Numbered from the stretch's first letter, positions 1 to 6,706 are shown. The stretch is 7,863 nucleotides of DNA from Christensenella sp964494645 (GCA_964494645.1 CAZBSH010000074.1:1-7863), one strand, 5' to 3'. The notes: generated by a model from the sequence alone, not told the origin. Program-made: numbers and translations.

Positions 1-832
1 TGCCCGGGAATTTGCTGACGATGTGCGCGTCCTCGCCTAAGAGCTTTTCGCATACTGCTGTGGCAAGATAATACTGGTCGCCGTTTTTATCCTGCGCGAG
101 CACATATTCTTCATCCGGATTCACGCACAGAGCGACGTTTGAGGGCAGCGTCCATGGGGTCGTCGTCCACGCGAGGAAGTAAGCGTCTTCGCCCTTGACT
201 TTGAAACGCACAAAGATAGATGTTTCCTTGACATCCTTATAGCCCTGCGCCACCTCATGCGAGGAAAGCGCTGTGCCGCAGCGCGGACAGTAGGGGACGA
301 TTTTGTGTCCTTTATACAGCAAGCCCTTATCGGCGATCGCCTTTAGCGACCACCACACAGATTCGATGTAATCGTTTTCATATGTAACGTAAGGGTCTTC
401 CATGTCAGCCCAGTAACCAACGCGGTCAGACATCTTTTCCCACTCGCCTTTATATTTCCACACAGATTCCTTGCATTTTTGAATAAACGGTTCCACACCG
501 TATTCCTCGATCTGTTCTTTTCCATCGAGACCGAGCATTTTTTCCACCTCAAGCTCCACAGGAAGCCCGTGCGTATCCCAGCCTGCTTTACGCAGTACAT
601 TATAGCCCTGCATTGTTTTATAACGCGGGATCAGATCTTTGATGCAGCGCGTGAGGATGTGCCCGATGTGCGGTTTGCCGTTTGCCGTCGGCGGACCATC
701 ATAAAAGGTAAACTCGTCCTTGTCCTTGTTTGCCGCCATGCTTTTTTCAAATATCTGGTTTTCGTGCCAGAAGTCAAGGACTTCCAGTTCGCGATCGCCA
801 AATTTCAAATCAGTTGAAACCTTTTTGTACAT
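1..832 (-). CDS. ileS: Isoleucyl-tRNA synthetase, N-terminal part (cut by window edge)
   Basis: Class I aminoacyl-tRNA synthetase that charges tRNA-Ile with isoleucine in the cytoplasm and hydrolyses mischarged Val-tRNA-Ile. The 277 visible codons read without interruption. Visible motifs are FYDGPPTANG at about 43-52, the ATP-binding HIGH signature at 55-58, GWDTHGLPVE at 84-93, a CPRCG cysteine pair at 182-186 followed by SSHEV, and TTTPWTLPSN at 223-232, which opens the CP1 editing domain. The family is about 1000-1050 residues long, so the KMSKS loop and anticodon-binding region lie beyond base 1. The start at 832 is supported by AAGGAG at 840-845, seven bases upstream, and by the T-box leader ending just before it. 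The GWDTHGLPVE form resembles the eukaryote-like (type 2) bacterial IleRS rather than the E. coli type (GWDCHGLPIE); this subtype is inferred from the N-terminus only. Confidence 0.97.
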   Translation of the reverse strand, partial: MYKKVSTDLKFGDRELEVLDFWHENQIFEKSMAANKDKDEFTFYDGPPTANGKPHIGHILTRCIKDLIPRYKTMQGYNVLRKAGWDTHGLPVELEVEKMLGLDGKEQIEEYGVEPFIQKCKESVWKYKGEWEKMSDRVGYWADMEDPYVTYENDYIESVWWSLKAIADKGLLYKGHKIVPYCPRCGTALSSHEVAQGYKDVKETSIFVRFKVKGEDAYFLAWTTTPWTLPSNVALCVNPDEEYVLAQDKNGDQYYLATAVCEKLLGEDAHIVSKFPG

Positions 833-850
833 AATAAAACTCCTTCAAAT

Positions 851-880
851 AAAAAAATGCCCCGATCATACGATCAGGAC
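851..880 (-). terminator. T-box intrinsic terminator of ileS leader
   Basis: On the minus strand GTCCTGATC (872-880) and GATCGGGGC (859-867) form a nine-pair stem, including G-U pairs, around a GTAT loop. ATTTTTTT follows at 851-858. It ends six bases before the ileS Shine-Dalgarno and shares bases with the antiterminator. Confidence 0.92.
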
Positions 881-1068
881 GCTTTAAACGCGGTACCACC
901 TGAATTCCCTCCCTTTGCGGAGAGCGCTCTTTTCCGCTATAACGCGCGGAACGCGCGGCGAACATCGAACGCGTGATAATCTAAAAAAGCGTTGCCGCAG
1001 GGCTTCCACCATCTCCCGCTCGCTAAATGGGTCACTTTTTAAGACGTTTGTCGGTTCATCGCCGGACA
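851..1068 (-). ncRNA. T-box riboswitch leader of ileS, likely tRNA-Ile responsive
   Basis: Conserved T-box AGGTGGTACCGCG lies on the minus strand at 889-901. The antiterminator can be drawn: AGG pairs with CCU at 876-878, a UGGUACC bulge binds the tRNA NCCA end, and GCGU pairs with GCGU around a short loop. The same CCU also belongs to the terminator stem, so the two folds exclude each other. The Stem I apical element GATGGTGGAAGCC is at 1001-1013, closed by GGG/CCC and AGCG/CGCU helices. A possible Stem III is formed by GCGGA and TCCGC arms just before the T-box. A candidate specifier codon ATC (Ile) followed by A is at 975-977. Uncharged tRNA-Ile is expected to stabilise the antiterminator and allow ileS transcription. 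The T-box call is firm; the exact specifier register is less certain. Confidence 0.93.
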
Positions 1069-1074
1069 ATCTTT

Positions 1075-1103
1075 ATTATATGGTATAAAAGATGCTTTGT
1101 AAA
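1075..1103 (-). promoter_or_regulatory. Sigma-A-type promoter of ileS
   Basis: Minus strand -35 TTTACA at 1098-1103, a 17-base spacer, and -10 TATAAT at 1075-1080. Predicted transcription start is about 1067-1068, exactly where the T-box leader would have to begin, about 236 bases before the ileS start codon. Confidence 0.88.
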
Positions 1104-1246
1104 GGGGCTTTTCCTGTTGTGAACAGGCTGTAAACAATGTTTGAACGAACGTTAAAATCAGCGGTGCGAAGCGGTTTTAGGGCTTTGTTCTGTTTATCAT
1201 TATATTGTGAGATATGAAATATGAAAGGCGGTGTAACGCTTAATAT
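1104..1246 (+). other. Gap between the ileS promoter and the surface-protein gene
   Basis: Together with the T-box this makes a 414-base stretch without a protein gene. It must hold the promoter of the gene at 1247, but no strong match is seen; the best -10 is TATATT at 1201-1206 with only a weak TTAGGG 18 bases upstream. A short inverted repeat (CCTGTT GTG AACAGG) lies at 1113-1127, ten bases behind the ileS -35. A 9-codon reading frame starting at 1221 (residues MKGGVTLNI) ends in TGA overlapping the ATG at 1247. I see no RNA gene here. Confidence 0.4.
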
Positions 1247-2494
1247 ATGAAGAAAGTAAAATGGAAAAAGATGCTGACCGCCCTTGTAGCGGTCGTTTTC
1301 GCAGTGGGATTTGCTCCGGTTGCGGCGCTAGCCGAAGGGGAGAACGACGAAACATATATTCTGTGGTATGCATCCAATTATTCTGATGGCAATAAGGAAA
1401 TTATTGAATTTGAAGGAGAGCACTTGCCGGGAGAAGAAGTAGCGGTTTTAAACCCCTCGGTTCTTGGATTTGCGGGAGACAGAAACGGATACCACTTTTC
1501 CGGATGGAATACGCAACGGGATGGTAGAGGAGAAACCTATCAACCGGGCAGCATGATTGTGATCAATGAAGAAACGACGCTTTACGCGCAATGGGAACAA
1601 AATATATATGATATGACGCTTGTGGCCGAAAGTGTACAAGTTTCGTATAATGGCGAAGAACAAGAAGTCATTGGGTTTTCCGGCATGCCGGAGGGCGTGC
1701 ATATAGAAGGGGTGAAAGCACAGGCATCAGGTATTGATGCGGGCGAATACCCCGTTGAATTTGTGGGGACACCGGAGGTTTTTGACGGGGCGGGAAACGA
1801 CGTGACACGTTTCTTCGCTATTAAAATGGTTCCCGGAACGTTTGTGATCGAGCCGCATACCGTCACATTGCAGGTCGGCAATTATGTAAAGACAGAAGGA
1901 AAAGCAGACCCTGTTTTTACAGCGGAAGCGAATGGGCTTTGGGGAACGGATGAGCTTAGTTATGATTTGGTGCGCGAAAGCGGAGAGCAACCGGGGATAT
2001 ATGAAATAATGATCCGTGAGGAACACCATAATAACTATGAATTGGTGACGATCCCGGGGACGCTTGAGATCAGACCTTCTTCTATGCAGACGCCGATTGA
2101 GCCGGACAAAGATCCTCCGGATATGACCGATCCGGACACAGATATGCCGGATGATTTTGAAGAAGGTACGGATATCTCCGACAATGATGTATCGCGTAAT
2201 CCTGAAATGAAAAAAGTACCGTTGAAATCAAATACTGACCGCAATGCGGTAAAGCCTCAAATAGATGATGCGGGCAAGACGGTTATAGAGGAAGGGACTG
2301 TCGCAGAGGATGATGCGGGGCGTTTTACAGCAGCCGACACGAGTTCTGATGAACCAAATGTGATGATAGAGGACGAACCTACCCCCCTCACGGCAGAGCC
2401 GGCGCATCAGTATTTCCCGTGGTGGGTGCTGGTGTTGATGGCGCTGGCAATCTTTACAGGTATTATGGATAAAAGACACAGGGCGCGCAAGTAA
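1247..2494 (+). CDS. Cell-surface protein: InlB B-repeat, MBG-type domains, C-terminal membrane anchor
   Basis: A 415-residue exported protein of unknown ligand. Residues 1-29 are a signal peptide (KKVKWKK, hydrophobic core, likely cleavage after ALA). Residues about 36-117 match the Listeria-Bacteroides (InlB B) repeat, ending GYHFSGW...TLYAQW. About 120-202 form an Ig/MBG-like domain (SYNGEEQEV ... DAGEYPV ... PGTFVIEP). About 204-275 resemble MBG_2 (KTEGKADPVFTA ... QPGIYEI ... PGTLEI). About 276-375 are an acidic Pro/Asp-rich, probably disordered linker. IEDEPTPL at 374-381 precedes a hydrophobic helix (about 390-407) and a basic tail DKRHRARK, with no LPXTG. Start: an in-frame TAA lies two codons upstream; the AAAGGCGG motif is about 15 bases away, so initiation may be weak or coupled. 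Transcribed alone, away from ileS. Adhesion or wall-structure roles are only inferred. Confidence 0.9.
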   Translation: MKKVKWKKMLTALVAVVFAVGFAPVAALAEGENDETYILWYASNYSDGNKEIIEFEGEHLPGEEVAVLNPSVLGFAGDRNGYHFSGWNTQRDGRGETYQPGSMIVINEETTLYAQWEQNIYDMTLVAESVQVSYNGEEQEVIGFSGMPEGVHIEGVKAQASGIDAGEYPVEFVGTPEVFDGAGNDVTRFFAIKMVPGTFVIEPHTVTLQVGNYVKTEGKADPVFTAEANGLWGTDELSYDLVRESGEQPGIYEIMIREEHHNNYELVTIPGTLEIRPSSMQTPIEPDKDPPDMTDPDTDMPDDFEEGTDISDNDVSRNPEMKKVPLKSNTDRNAVKPQIDDAGKTVIEEGTVAEDDAGRFTAADTSSDEPNVMIEDEPTPLTAEPAHQYFPWWVLVLMALAIFTGIMDKRHRARK

Positions 2495-2527
2495 AAAATG
2501 CCTTTCACGAAAGTGAAAGGCATTTTT
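2494..2527. terminator. Bidirectional intrinsic terminator between convergent genes
   Basis: A perfect 15-bp inverted repeat, AAAAATGCCTTTCAC (2494-2508) and its complement (2513-2527), around a GAAA tetraloop. Each strand has a GC-containing stem followed by a T-run. It starts at the last base of the surface-protein stop codon (2492-2494) and ends one base before the rarA stop codon (2528-2530), so it can serve both genes. Confidence 0.93.
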
Positions 2528-3844
2528 CTAATCTTTTTTTTTCTCTTTGCCGGTAAAACGCCGATATTCATGTACCTTTTGTTCGTATCCTTGCATGGAA
2601 GGACGATAAAAAACGGTGTCCTTCAACTCATCCGGCAAATACTGCTGTTCCACATAATGCCGCGGATAGTCGTGCGCATATTTATACTCTTTCCCCTTTT
2701 TCTCGTGTCGCGCTTTTTCGAAGTTAGCATCTTGCAAATATGCGGGTACGTCTTGTCGCTTTACTTCGCGCGCGGCGCGCGCAGCGGCATCTACCGCGAG
2801 AAGTACGCTGTTGCTTTTGGGAGATTCGCACAAATAAATGATGGCTTGCGCGATGTTTAAGCGCGCTTCAGGCATGCCGTTGAAATCAAGCGCCTGCATG
2901 GCGGCGACACATTGATTGAGCACGCTTGGGTTGGCAAGACCTACGTCTTCTGAGGCATGCGCGATCATGCGACGTACAGGCACACGAGGGTCTACCCCGG
3001 CATAGATCATGCGCGCGAACCAAAAAAGTGCCGCGTCGCTGTCACTGCCCCGCAAGGATTTACAGAAGGCGGAAAGCATATCGTAGTATTCGTTATCATC
3101 CATACGAACGGCACGTTGCTGGATCGATTGTTCCGCGATTTCCAGCGTGATATGCAGTTTGCCTTTTTTATCCGGTTTGGTTGTGAGGACAGCGAGTTCT
3201 AAAGCGTTTAGCGCGCAACGGATGTCGCCGTTTGACACGGACGCCCAGTGTGCGACGGCGTCGTCGTCAAGCAGGAGATCTATGTTTCCAAAGCCGCGTT
3301 CTTCATCGGCTGCCGCACGGCAAACCGCTTTTTCTACGTCCTTTACGGTGAGTGCATAAAATTCGAACAAACGGCAACGCGAAACAATCGCGCTTGTCAT
3401 TGCTGCCATAGGGTTTTCTGTCGTTGAACCGATCAGCTTGATGACGCCGCTTTCCATAGCGGGCAGTACGCTGTCCGATTGAGACTTTGACCAACGGTGA
3501 CACTCGTCAAGCAGCAAAAAGCTTTCGCGTCCGTACATTTTGAGATTGGTCTCCGCTTGATCAATGACCTCGCGAACATCCTTGACGCCGCTTGTTACCG
3601 CATTCAATTTATAAAAGTCGCTGCCGGTCGCACCTGCGATGATTGCCGCCAGTGTGCTTTTGCCGCAACCGGGCGGTCCCCAGAAAATACACGAACCCAG
3701 CTTATCTGCTTCGATTGCGCGGCGTAACAGCGTGTTTTTGCCAACGATGTGCTCCTGTCCCAAAAATTCGTCCAGCGTACGGGGACGCATGCGGTCGGCA
3801 AGAGGCGCACTTTTTTCCAAGTTGCCGGAAAATAAATCCTGCAT
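2528..3844 (-). CDS. rarA: RarA/MgsA family replication-associated recombination ATPase
   Basis: Cytoplasmic AAA+ ATPase of the RarA/MgsA/WRNIP1 family, acting at stalled replication forks, related to clamp-loader subunits. With the start used here it has 438 residues, normal for the family. Motifs: PLADRMRP and LDEFLGQEHIVG near the N-terminus, Walker A GPPGCGKST at 56-64, Walker B LLLDECH at 110-116, sensor 1 GSTTEN at 139-144, an arginine-finger region SRCR at 155-158, and sensor 2 GDIRCALN at 206-213. The C-terminal tetramerisation part includes AGVDPRVPVRRMIAHASEDVG from about 282. The segment after Walker B reads HRWSKSQSD where the family usually has HRFNKAQQD. An in-frame ATG at 3859 would add MEGKN, but GGAAGGA at 3851-3857 overlaps that ATG and sits six bases before 3844, favouring 3844. 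Transcribed alone and divergent from serC. Confidence 0.96.
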   Translation of the reverse strand: MQDLFSGNLEKSAPLADRMRPRTLDEFLGQEHIVGKNTLLRRAIEADKLGSCIFWGPPGCGKSTLAAIIAGATGSDFYKLNAVTSGVKDVREVIDQAETNLKMYGRESFLLLDECHRWSKSQSDSVLPAMESGVIKLIGSTTENPMAAMTSAIVSRCRLFEFYALTVKDVEKAVCRAAADEERGFGNIDLLLDDDAVAHWASVSNGDIRCALNALELAVLTTKPDKKGKLHITLEIAEQSIQQRAVRMDDNEYYDMLSAFCKSLRGSDSDAALFWFARMIYAGVDPRVPVRRMIAHASEDVGLANPSVLNQCVAAMQALDFNGMPEARLNIAQAIIYLCESPKSNSVLLAVDAAARAAREVKRQDVPAYLQDANFEKARHEKKGKEYKYAHDYPRHYVEQQYLPDELKDTVFYRPSMQGYEQKVHEYRRFTGKEKKKD

Positions 3845-3850
3845 ATTTTT

Positions 3851-3857
3851 TCCTTCC
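3851..3857 (-). promoter_or_regulatory. Ribosome binding site deciding the rarA start
   Basis: Minus-strand GGAAGGA followed by AAAAAT and then ATG at 3844. The upstream in-frame ATG at 3857-3859 overlaps this motif and has only AT-rich sequence before it, so 3844 is the better start. Confidence 0.75.
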
Positions 3858-3882
3858 ATATATATTATGTTGCGTTTCTTCT

Positions 3883-3915
3883 ATTATATATCATTTCATG
3901 CTGAAATTCAGTCAA
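3883..3915 (-). promoter_or_regulatory. Probable rarA promoter region
   Basis: Minus strand TTGACT at 3910-3915, followed after 17 bases by GATATA and after 21 bases by a perfect TATAAT (3883-3888). The elements are good individually, but the pairing that fits normal spacing is not the best -10, so the exact start is unclear. Confidence 0.45.
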
Positions 3916-3960
3916 TTCTGTGCAAATTTTCATATAACGGTTTTCGGGAGGGGAATAGGA

Positions 3961-3989
3961 TTGAAAATATGTGCTACGCGTATTATAAT
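3961..3989 (+). promoter_or_regulatory. Sigma-A-type promoter of the serC-serA operon
   Basis: -35 TTGAAA at 3961-3966, 17-base spacer, -10 TATAAT at 3984-3989. Predicted start is near 3996, leaving a leader of about 33 bases with an AGGAGG site at 4016-4021. The leader is too short for a riboswitch or attenuator, so transcript-level control by serine is not evident here. Confidence 0.87.
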
Positions 3990-4028
3990 GATACTTGTAT
4001 TCTTATACGGTTTTTAGGAGGATTCAAG

Positions 4029-5111
4029 ATGGAAAGAGTGTACAACTTCTCGGCAGGTCCTGCGTGCTTGCCTCAAGAAGTGCTTGAGTTGGCGCAGAAA
4101 GATTTTATTTCGTATGGCGGATCGGGTATGAACGTCATGGAAATGAGCCATCGTTCCAAGGAATATCAGGACATCATAGACTCGGCAGATGCCGATCTTC
4201 GTGAGCTAATGAATATTCCTGATAACTATGATGTGTTGTTTTTGCAGGGTGGCGCATCTATGCAGTTTGCTATGGTGCCGTTGAACCTTATGACAAAGTA
4301 CAAGAGAGTTCATGCCGTCAATACGGGGATGTGGTCAAAAAAAGCGATTGCGGAAGCGAAAAAATTCGGGGATGTAAATGTGGTTGCTTCTTCGGAAGAC
4401 AAAATGTTTTCGTATATCCCGGAGCTGAAGGCGGATCTGTTTACGCCTGACGCCGATTATGTCCATATCACTTCCAACAACACGATCTATGGGACGAAGT
4501 ATAGCCAAATTCCGGATGTGGGAAGTTTGCCGCTGGTTTCCGATATGTCCTCCTGTATTCTTTCTGAGGAAATCAATGTCGCGGATTACGGTTTGATTTA
4601 TGCGGGAGCGCAGAAGAACATCGGTCCTGCGGGGGTGACGATTGTCATTGTGCGCAAAGATCTGGTGGAAAACGCGCCGGAAGATATCCCGACGATGATG
4701 CGGTATAAGACGCACGCGGAAAACGGTTCCATGTTCAATACGCCGCCGACCTACGCGATCTATATTGCGGGGCTGGTATTCAAGCATTTGAAAAAGCTTG
4801 GCGGCGTGGGTGAAATGGCGAAGATCAACAAGGAAAAAGCCGGCATGCTGTATGAGTTTCTTGACAATTCAACAATGTTTAAAGCTACGGTGGAGCCGAA
4901 ATATCGTTCGTTGATGAATGTACCGTTTGTGACGGGCAACGAAGAGCTGGATAAAAAGTTTGTAGCGGAAGCGAAGAAAGCCGGGCTTGTAAATCTGAAA
5001 GGTCACCGGAGTGTTGGCGGCATGCGCGCCAGCATATATAATGCGATGCCTACAGAGGGTGTACGCAGCCTGATTGCGTTTATGGCAGAGTTTGAGGCGC
5101 ACAATATTTAA
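4029..5111 (+). CDS. serC: Phosphoserine aminotransferase
   Basis: PLP-dependent class V aminotransferase converting 3-phosphohydroxypyruvate and glutamate to O-phosphoserine and 2-oxoglutarate, the second step of serine synthesis; family members can also act in PLP synthesis. Length is 360 residues, the usual size. Motifs: YNFSAGPACLP at 5-15, MSHRSKEY at 39-46, GGASMQF at 74-80, TSNNTIYGT at 148-156, SDMSS at 171-175 (Asp172 expected to contact the PLP ring nitrogen), GAQKN at 193-197 with Lys196 as the PLP lysine, and GHRSVGGMRASIYNA at 325-339 for phosphate and carboxylate binding. The frame stays open further upstream, but ATG 4029 has AGGAGG seven bases away, lies downstream of the promoter and starts at the family N-terminus. 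First gene of the operon, ten bases before serA. Confidence 0.98.
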   Translation: MERVYNFSAGPACLPQEVLELAQKDFISYGGSGMNVMEMSHRSKEYQDIIDSADADLRELMNIPDNYDVLFLQGGASMQFAMVPLNLMTKYKRVHAVNTGMWSKKAIAEAKKFGDVNVVASSEDKMFSYIPELKADLFTPDADYVHITSNNTIYGTKYSQIPDVGSLPLVSDMSSCILSEEINVADYGLIYAGAQKNIGPAGVTIVIVRKDLVENAPEDIPTMMRYKTHAENGSMFNTPPTYAIYIAGLVFKHLKKLGGVGEMAKINKEKAGMLYEFLDNSTMFKATVEPKYRSLMNVPFVTGNEELDKKFVAEAKKAGLVNLKGHRSVGGMRASIYNAMPTEGVRSLIAFMAEFEAHNI

Positions 5112-5121
5112 GGAGAAAACG

Positions 5122-6291
5122 ATGTATAATATCAAAAAGCTGAATAAGATCTCTCCGGTGATTTATGATTATCTTCCCAAGGAGACATATAATGTCACAT
5201 CTCATTTAGAGGATGCGGAAAGCGATGCGTTTTTGGTGCGCAGCGCGGATTGCCACGAAATGGATTTTGGGCAGAATACCCTCGCGATCGCGCGGGCGGG
5301 CGCCGGAACAAATAATATTCCGATCGATCAATGTACACAGCAGGGGATCGTGGTATTCAATACACCGGGAGCCAACGCCAACGGTGTGAAGGAACTCGTG
5401 CTTGGCTGCATGATAGCCGCTTCGCGCAACCTTCCGGAAGCATATGACTGGGCAAAGACCTTAAAGGGCGAGGGCGAAGAAGTGCCCAAGCTGGTGGAAA
5501 AGGGCAAAGGTCAGTTTGTGGGCGGCGAGCTGAAAGGAAAGACCCTGGGCGTGATCGGTTTAGGCGCGATCGGTATTATGGTCGCAAACGCGGCGTCGGC
5601 AATTGGGATGAATGTGATTGGCTATGATCCGTTTTTGTCAGTGGATAAGGCGTGGACGATCTCCATGTATACGCACAAGGCGGAAAAACTGGACGAATTA
5701 CTTGAAAAATCGGATTTTATTACGATCCACATTCCGCAGACAGATAAAACAAAAGGGTTTCTGAGTACGCCGGAATTTTCCAAGATGAAAGATGGGGCGA
5801 TTATATTAAATTTTGCGCGTGGTGGGCTTGTGAAAACAACTTCGTTGTTTGACGCGATTGAAAGCGGCAAAGTGAAAAAATATGTAACGGATTTCCCGGA
5901 CGAAGATATGATCGGACATCCGGGCGTTCTCGCGATCCCGCATCTAGGCGCGTCCACACCTGAAAGTGAGGAAAATTGCGCGGTGATGGCGGCGCAACAA
6001 TTGAGAGATTTCTTTGAGACGGGATCTATCCACAATTCGGTCAATATGCCCGAGTGTATTGTGGGACCGTCGGATACGGCGAGAATCACGATCCTTCATA
6101 AAAATACCCCTAATATGGTGGGGCAGATCACAAATAAGATCGCGAATTACAACCTGAATATTGCTGACATGGCGAATAAATCCCGTGGGGAGGTCGCGTA
6201 CACGGTGTTAAACTTAGATCATGACGTTACGCCCGAGGTACAGGCGGAGCTTAGCAGCATTGAAGGCGTGATCAAGATTCGCGTGATTTGA
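5122..6291 (+). CDS. serA: D-3-phosphoglycerate dehydrogenase with C-terminal ACT domain
   Basis: NAD-dependent D-2-hydroxyacid dehydrogenase oxidising 3-phosphoglycerate to 3-phosphohydroxypyruvate, the committed step of serine synthesis. The 389 residues form a compact version without the extra ASB domain found in long SerA proteins. RAGAGTNNIP is at 58-67. The Rossmann loop GLGAIG is at 146-151, with Asp169 of YDP placed to hold the NAD ribose. The Arg-Glu-His catalytic set fits R233 (FARGG), E261 (FPDE) and H274 (PHLGAST). Residues about 322-389 are an ACT domain with HKN at 326-328, the region that binds serine in E. coli SerA, so feedback inhibition is likely but not shown. AAGGAG at 5110-5115 supports ATG 5122; an upstream in-frame ATG at 5074 lies inside serC without a comparable site. 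Confidence 0.97.
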   Translation: MYNIKKLNKISPVIYDYLPKETYNVTSHLEDAESDAFLVRSADCHEMDFGQNTLAIARAGAGTNNIPIDQCTQQGIVVFNTPGANANGVKELVLGCMIAASRNLPEAYDWAKTLKGEGEEVPKLVEKGKGQFVGGELKGKTLGVIGLGAIGIMVANAASAIGMNVIGYDPFLSVDKAWTISMYTHKAEKLDELLEKSDFITIHIPQTDKTKGFLSTPEFSKMKDGAIILNFARGGLVKTTSLFDAIESGKVKKYVTDFPDEDMIGHPGVLAIPHLGASTPESEENCAVMAAQQLRDFFETGSIHNSVNMPECIVGPSDTARITILHKNTPNMVGQITNKIANYNLNIADMANKSRGEVAYTVLNLDHDVTPEVQAELSSIEGVIKIRVI

Positions 6292-6304
6292 CGGAGAGAA
6301 GACC

Positions 6305-6514
6305 ATGAGTGAAAAAAAGTGGGGCATCGTGCTTATCATTACAAGCGCGGTACTCATTACGGCGATCTCACTGTTGTTTTTTACGCTAAAGGCGCCGGAT
6401 ATGGCGGAAGGCGTTAAATGGGGTCTGCGCGTTTTTGCGATCGCGGCGTGCGCCGCACAGTTTATCGTGTTCGTGATGTTTGCGAAAGCATATAAGAAAA
6501 ATAAAAAATGGTAG
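6305..6514 (+). CDS. Small two-helix membrane protein in the serine operon
   Basis: A 69-residue protein I do not recognise. Residues 1-5 (MSEKK) are polar, a first membrane helix spans about 7-28 (GIVLIITSAVLITAISLLFFTL), a short loop KAPDMAEGVKWG follows, a second helix spans about 41-60 (LRVFAIAACA through VMFA), and the tail KAYKKNKKW is strongly basic. Positive charge at both ends suggests N-in/C-in topology. It starts 13 bases after serA, has GGAGAG at 6293-6298 six bases before its ATG, and ends one base before the operon terminator, so it is very likely expressed with serC and serA. A role linked to serine metabolism or transport is possible from position only; no catalytic residues are visible. 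Confidence 0.85.
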   Translation: MSEKKWGIVLIITSAVLITAISLLFFTLKAPDMAEGVKWGLRVFAIAACAAQFIVFVMFAKAYKKNKKW

Positions 6515-6544
6515 AAAAGAGCCGTGCAACGCGCGGCTCTTTTT
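6515..6544 (+). terminator. Intrinsic terminator of the serC-serA operon
   Basis: AAAAGAGCCGTGC (6515-6527) pairs with GCGCGGCTCTTTT starting at 6531, giving about 13 pairs with one wobble around an AAC loop, ending in a T-run. It begins directly after the stop codon of the 69-residue gene and could also act on the opposite strand. Confidence 0.93.
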
Positions 6545-6641
6545 ATTTGACGATTGTTGCGAGTTGCGCTGTCTTTTTCAGGTTGTGCTTTTTTCCGGCA
6601 AAAATCTATGAAATGGAGATGAAAAATACAAAAGGGTAAAA

Positions 6642-6674
6642 GCAAGACCGCGCATATGCGATGCGCGGTCTTGC
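6642..6674 (-). terminator. Hairpin downstream of the 11-mer repeat gene, probable terminator
   Basis: A perfect 14-bp inverted repeat GCAAGACCGCGCAT / ATGCGCGGTCTTGC with a 5-base loop. On the minus strand it is followed by TTTTACCCTTTTG, a modest U-tract, and it lies about 33 bases after the stop codon at 6707. On the plus strand it is followed by AGGGGAG, so it is unlikely to terminate in that direction. Confidence 0.75.
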
Positions 6675-6706
6675 AGGGGAGTTTTATGTTTAGATGAAGA
6701 AGATTG

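Noticed and set aside
884..1069. Possible 61-codon gene on the minus strand
   Set aside because: It lies entirely inside the T-box leader and is explained by the structured RNA; it has no Shine-Dalgarno site or recognisable protein features.
1142..1155. LexA-like half-palindrome GAACGAACGTT upstream of the surface-protein gene
   Set aside because: It fits the core of the Bacillus SOS box but fails at the outer positions, and a surface-protein gene is not an expected SOS target; a single imperfect match is likely chance.
2498..2860. Hydrophobic 120-codon frame antisense to rarA
   Set aside because: Its start lies in the terminator hairpin and its composition comes from the complement of the charged rarA C-terminus; rarA has full family motifs.
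3639..4028. 130-codon in-frame N-terminal extension of serC
   Set aside because: It runs antisense through rarA and through the serC promoter. SerC homologues start at the 4029 methionine, which has an AGGAGG site.
4335..4787. 150-codon Arg/His-rich frame antisense to serC
   Set aside because: Composition is typical of an antisense shadow, and serC on the other strand is unequivocal.
5074..5121. Upstream in-frame start for serA inside serC
   Set aside because: It would add 16 atypical residues and has no good ribosome binding site; ATG 5122 has AAGGAG at ideal distance.
6545..6641. Possible tiny coding frames between the operon terminator and the next hairpin
   Set aside because: Only frames under ten codons with no consistent ribosome binding site were seen; nothing supportable lies in this stretch.
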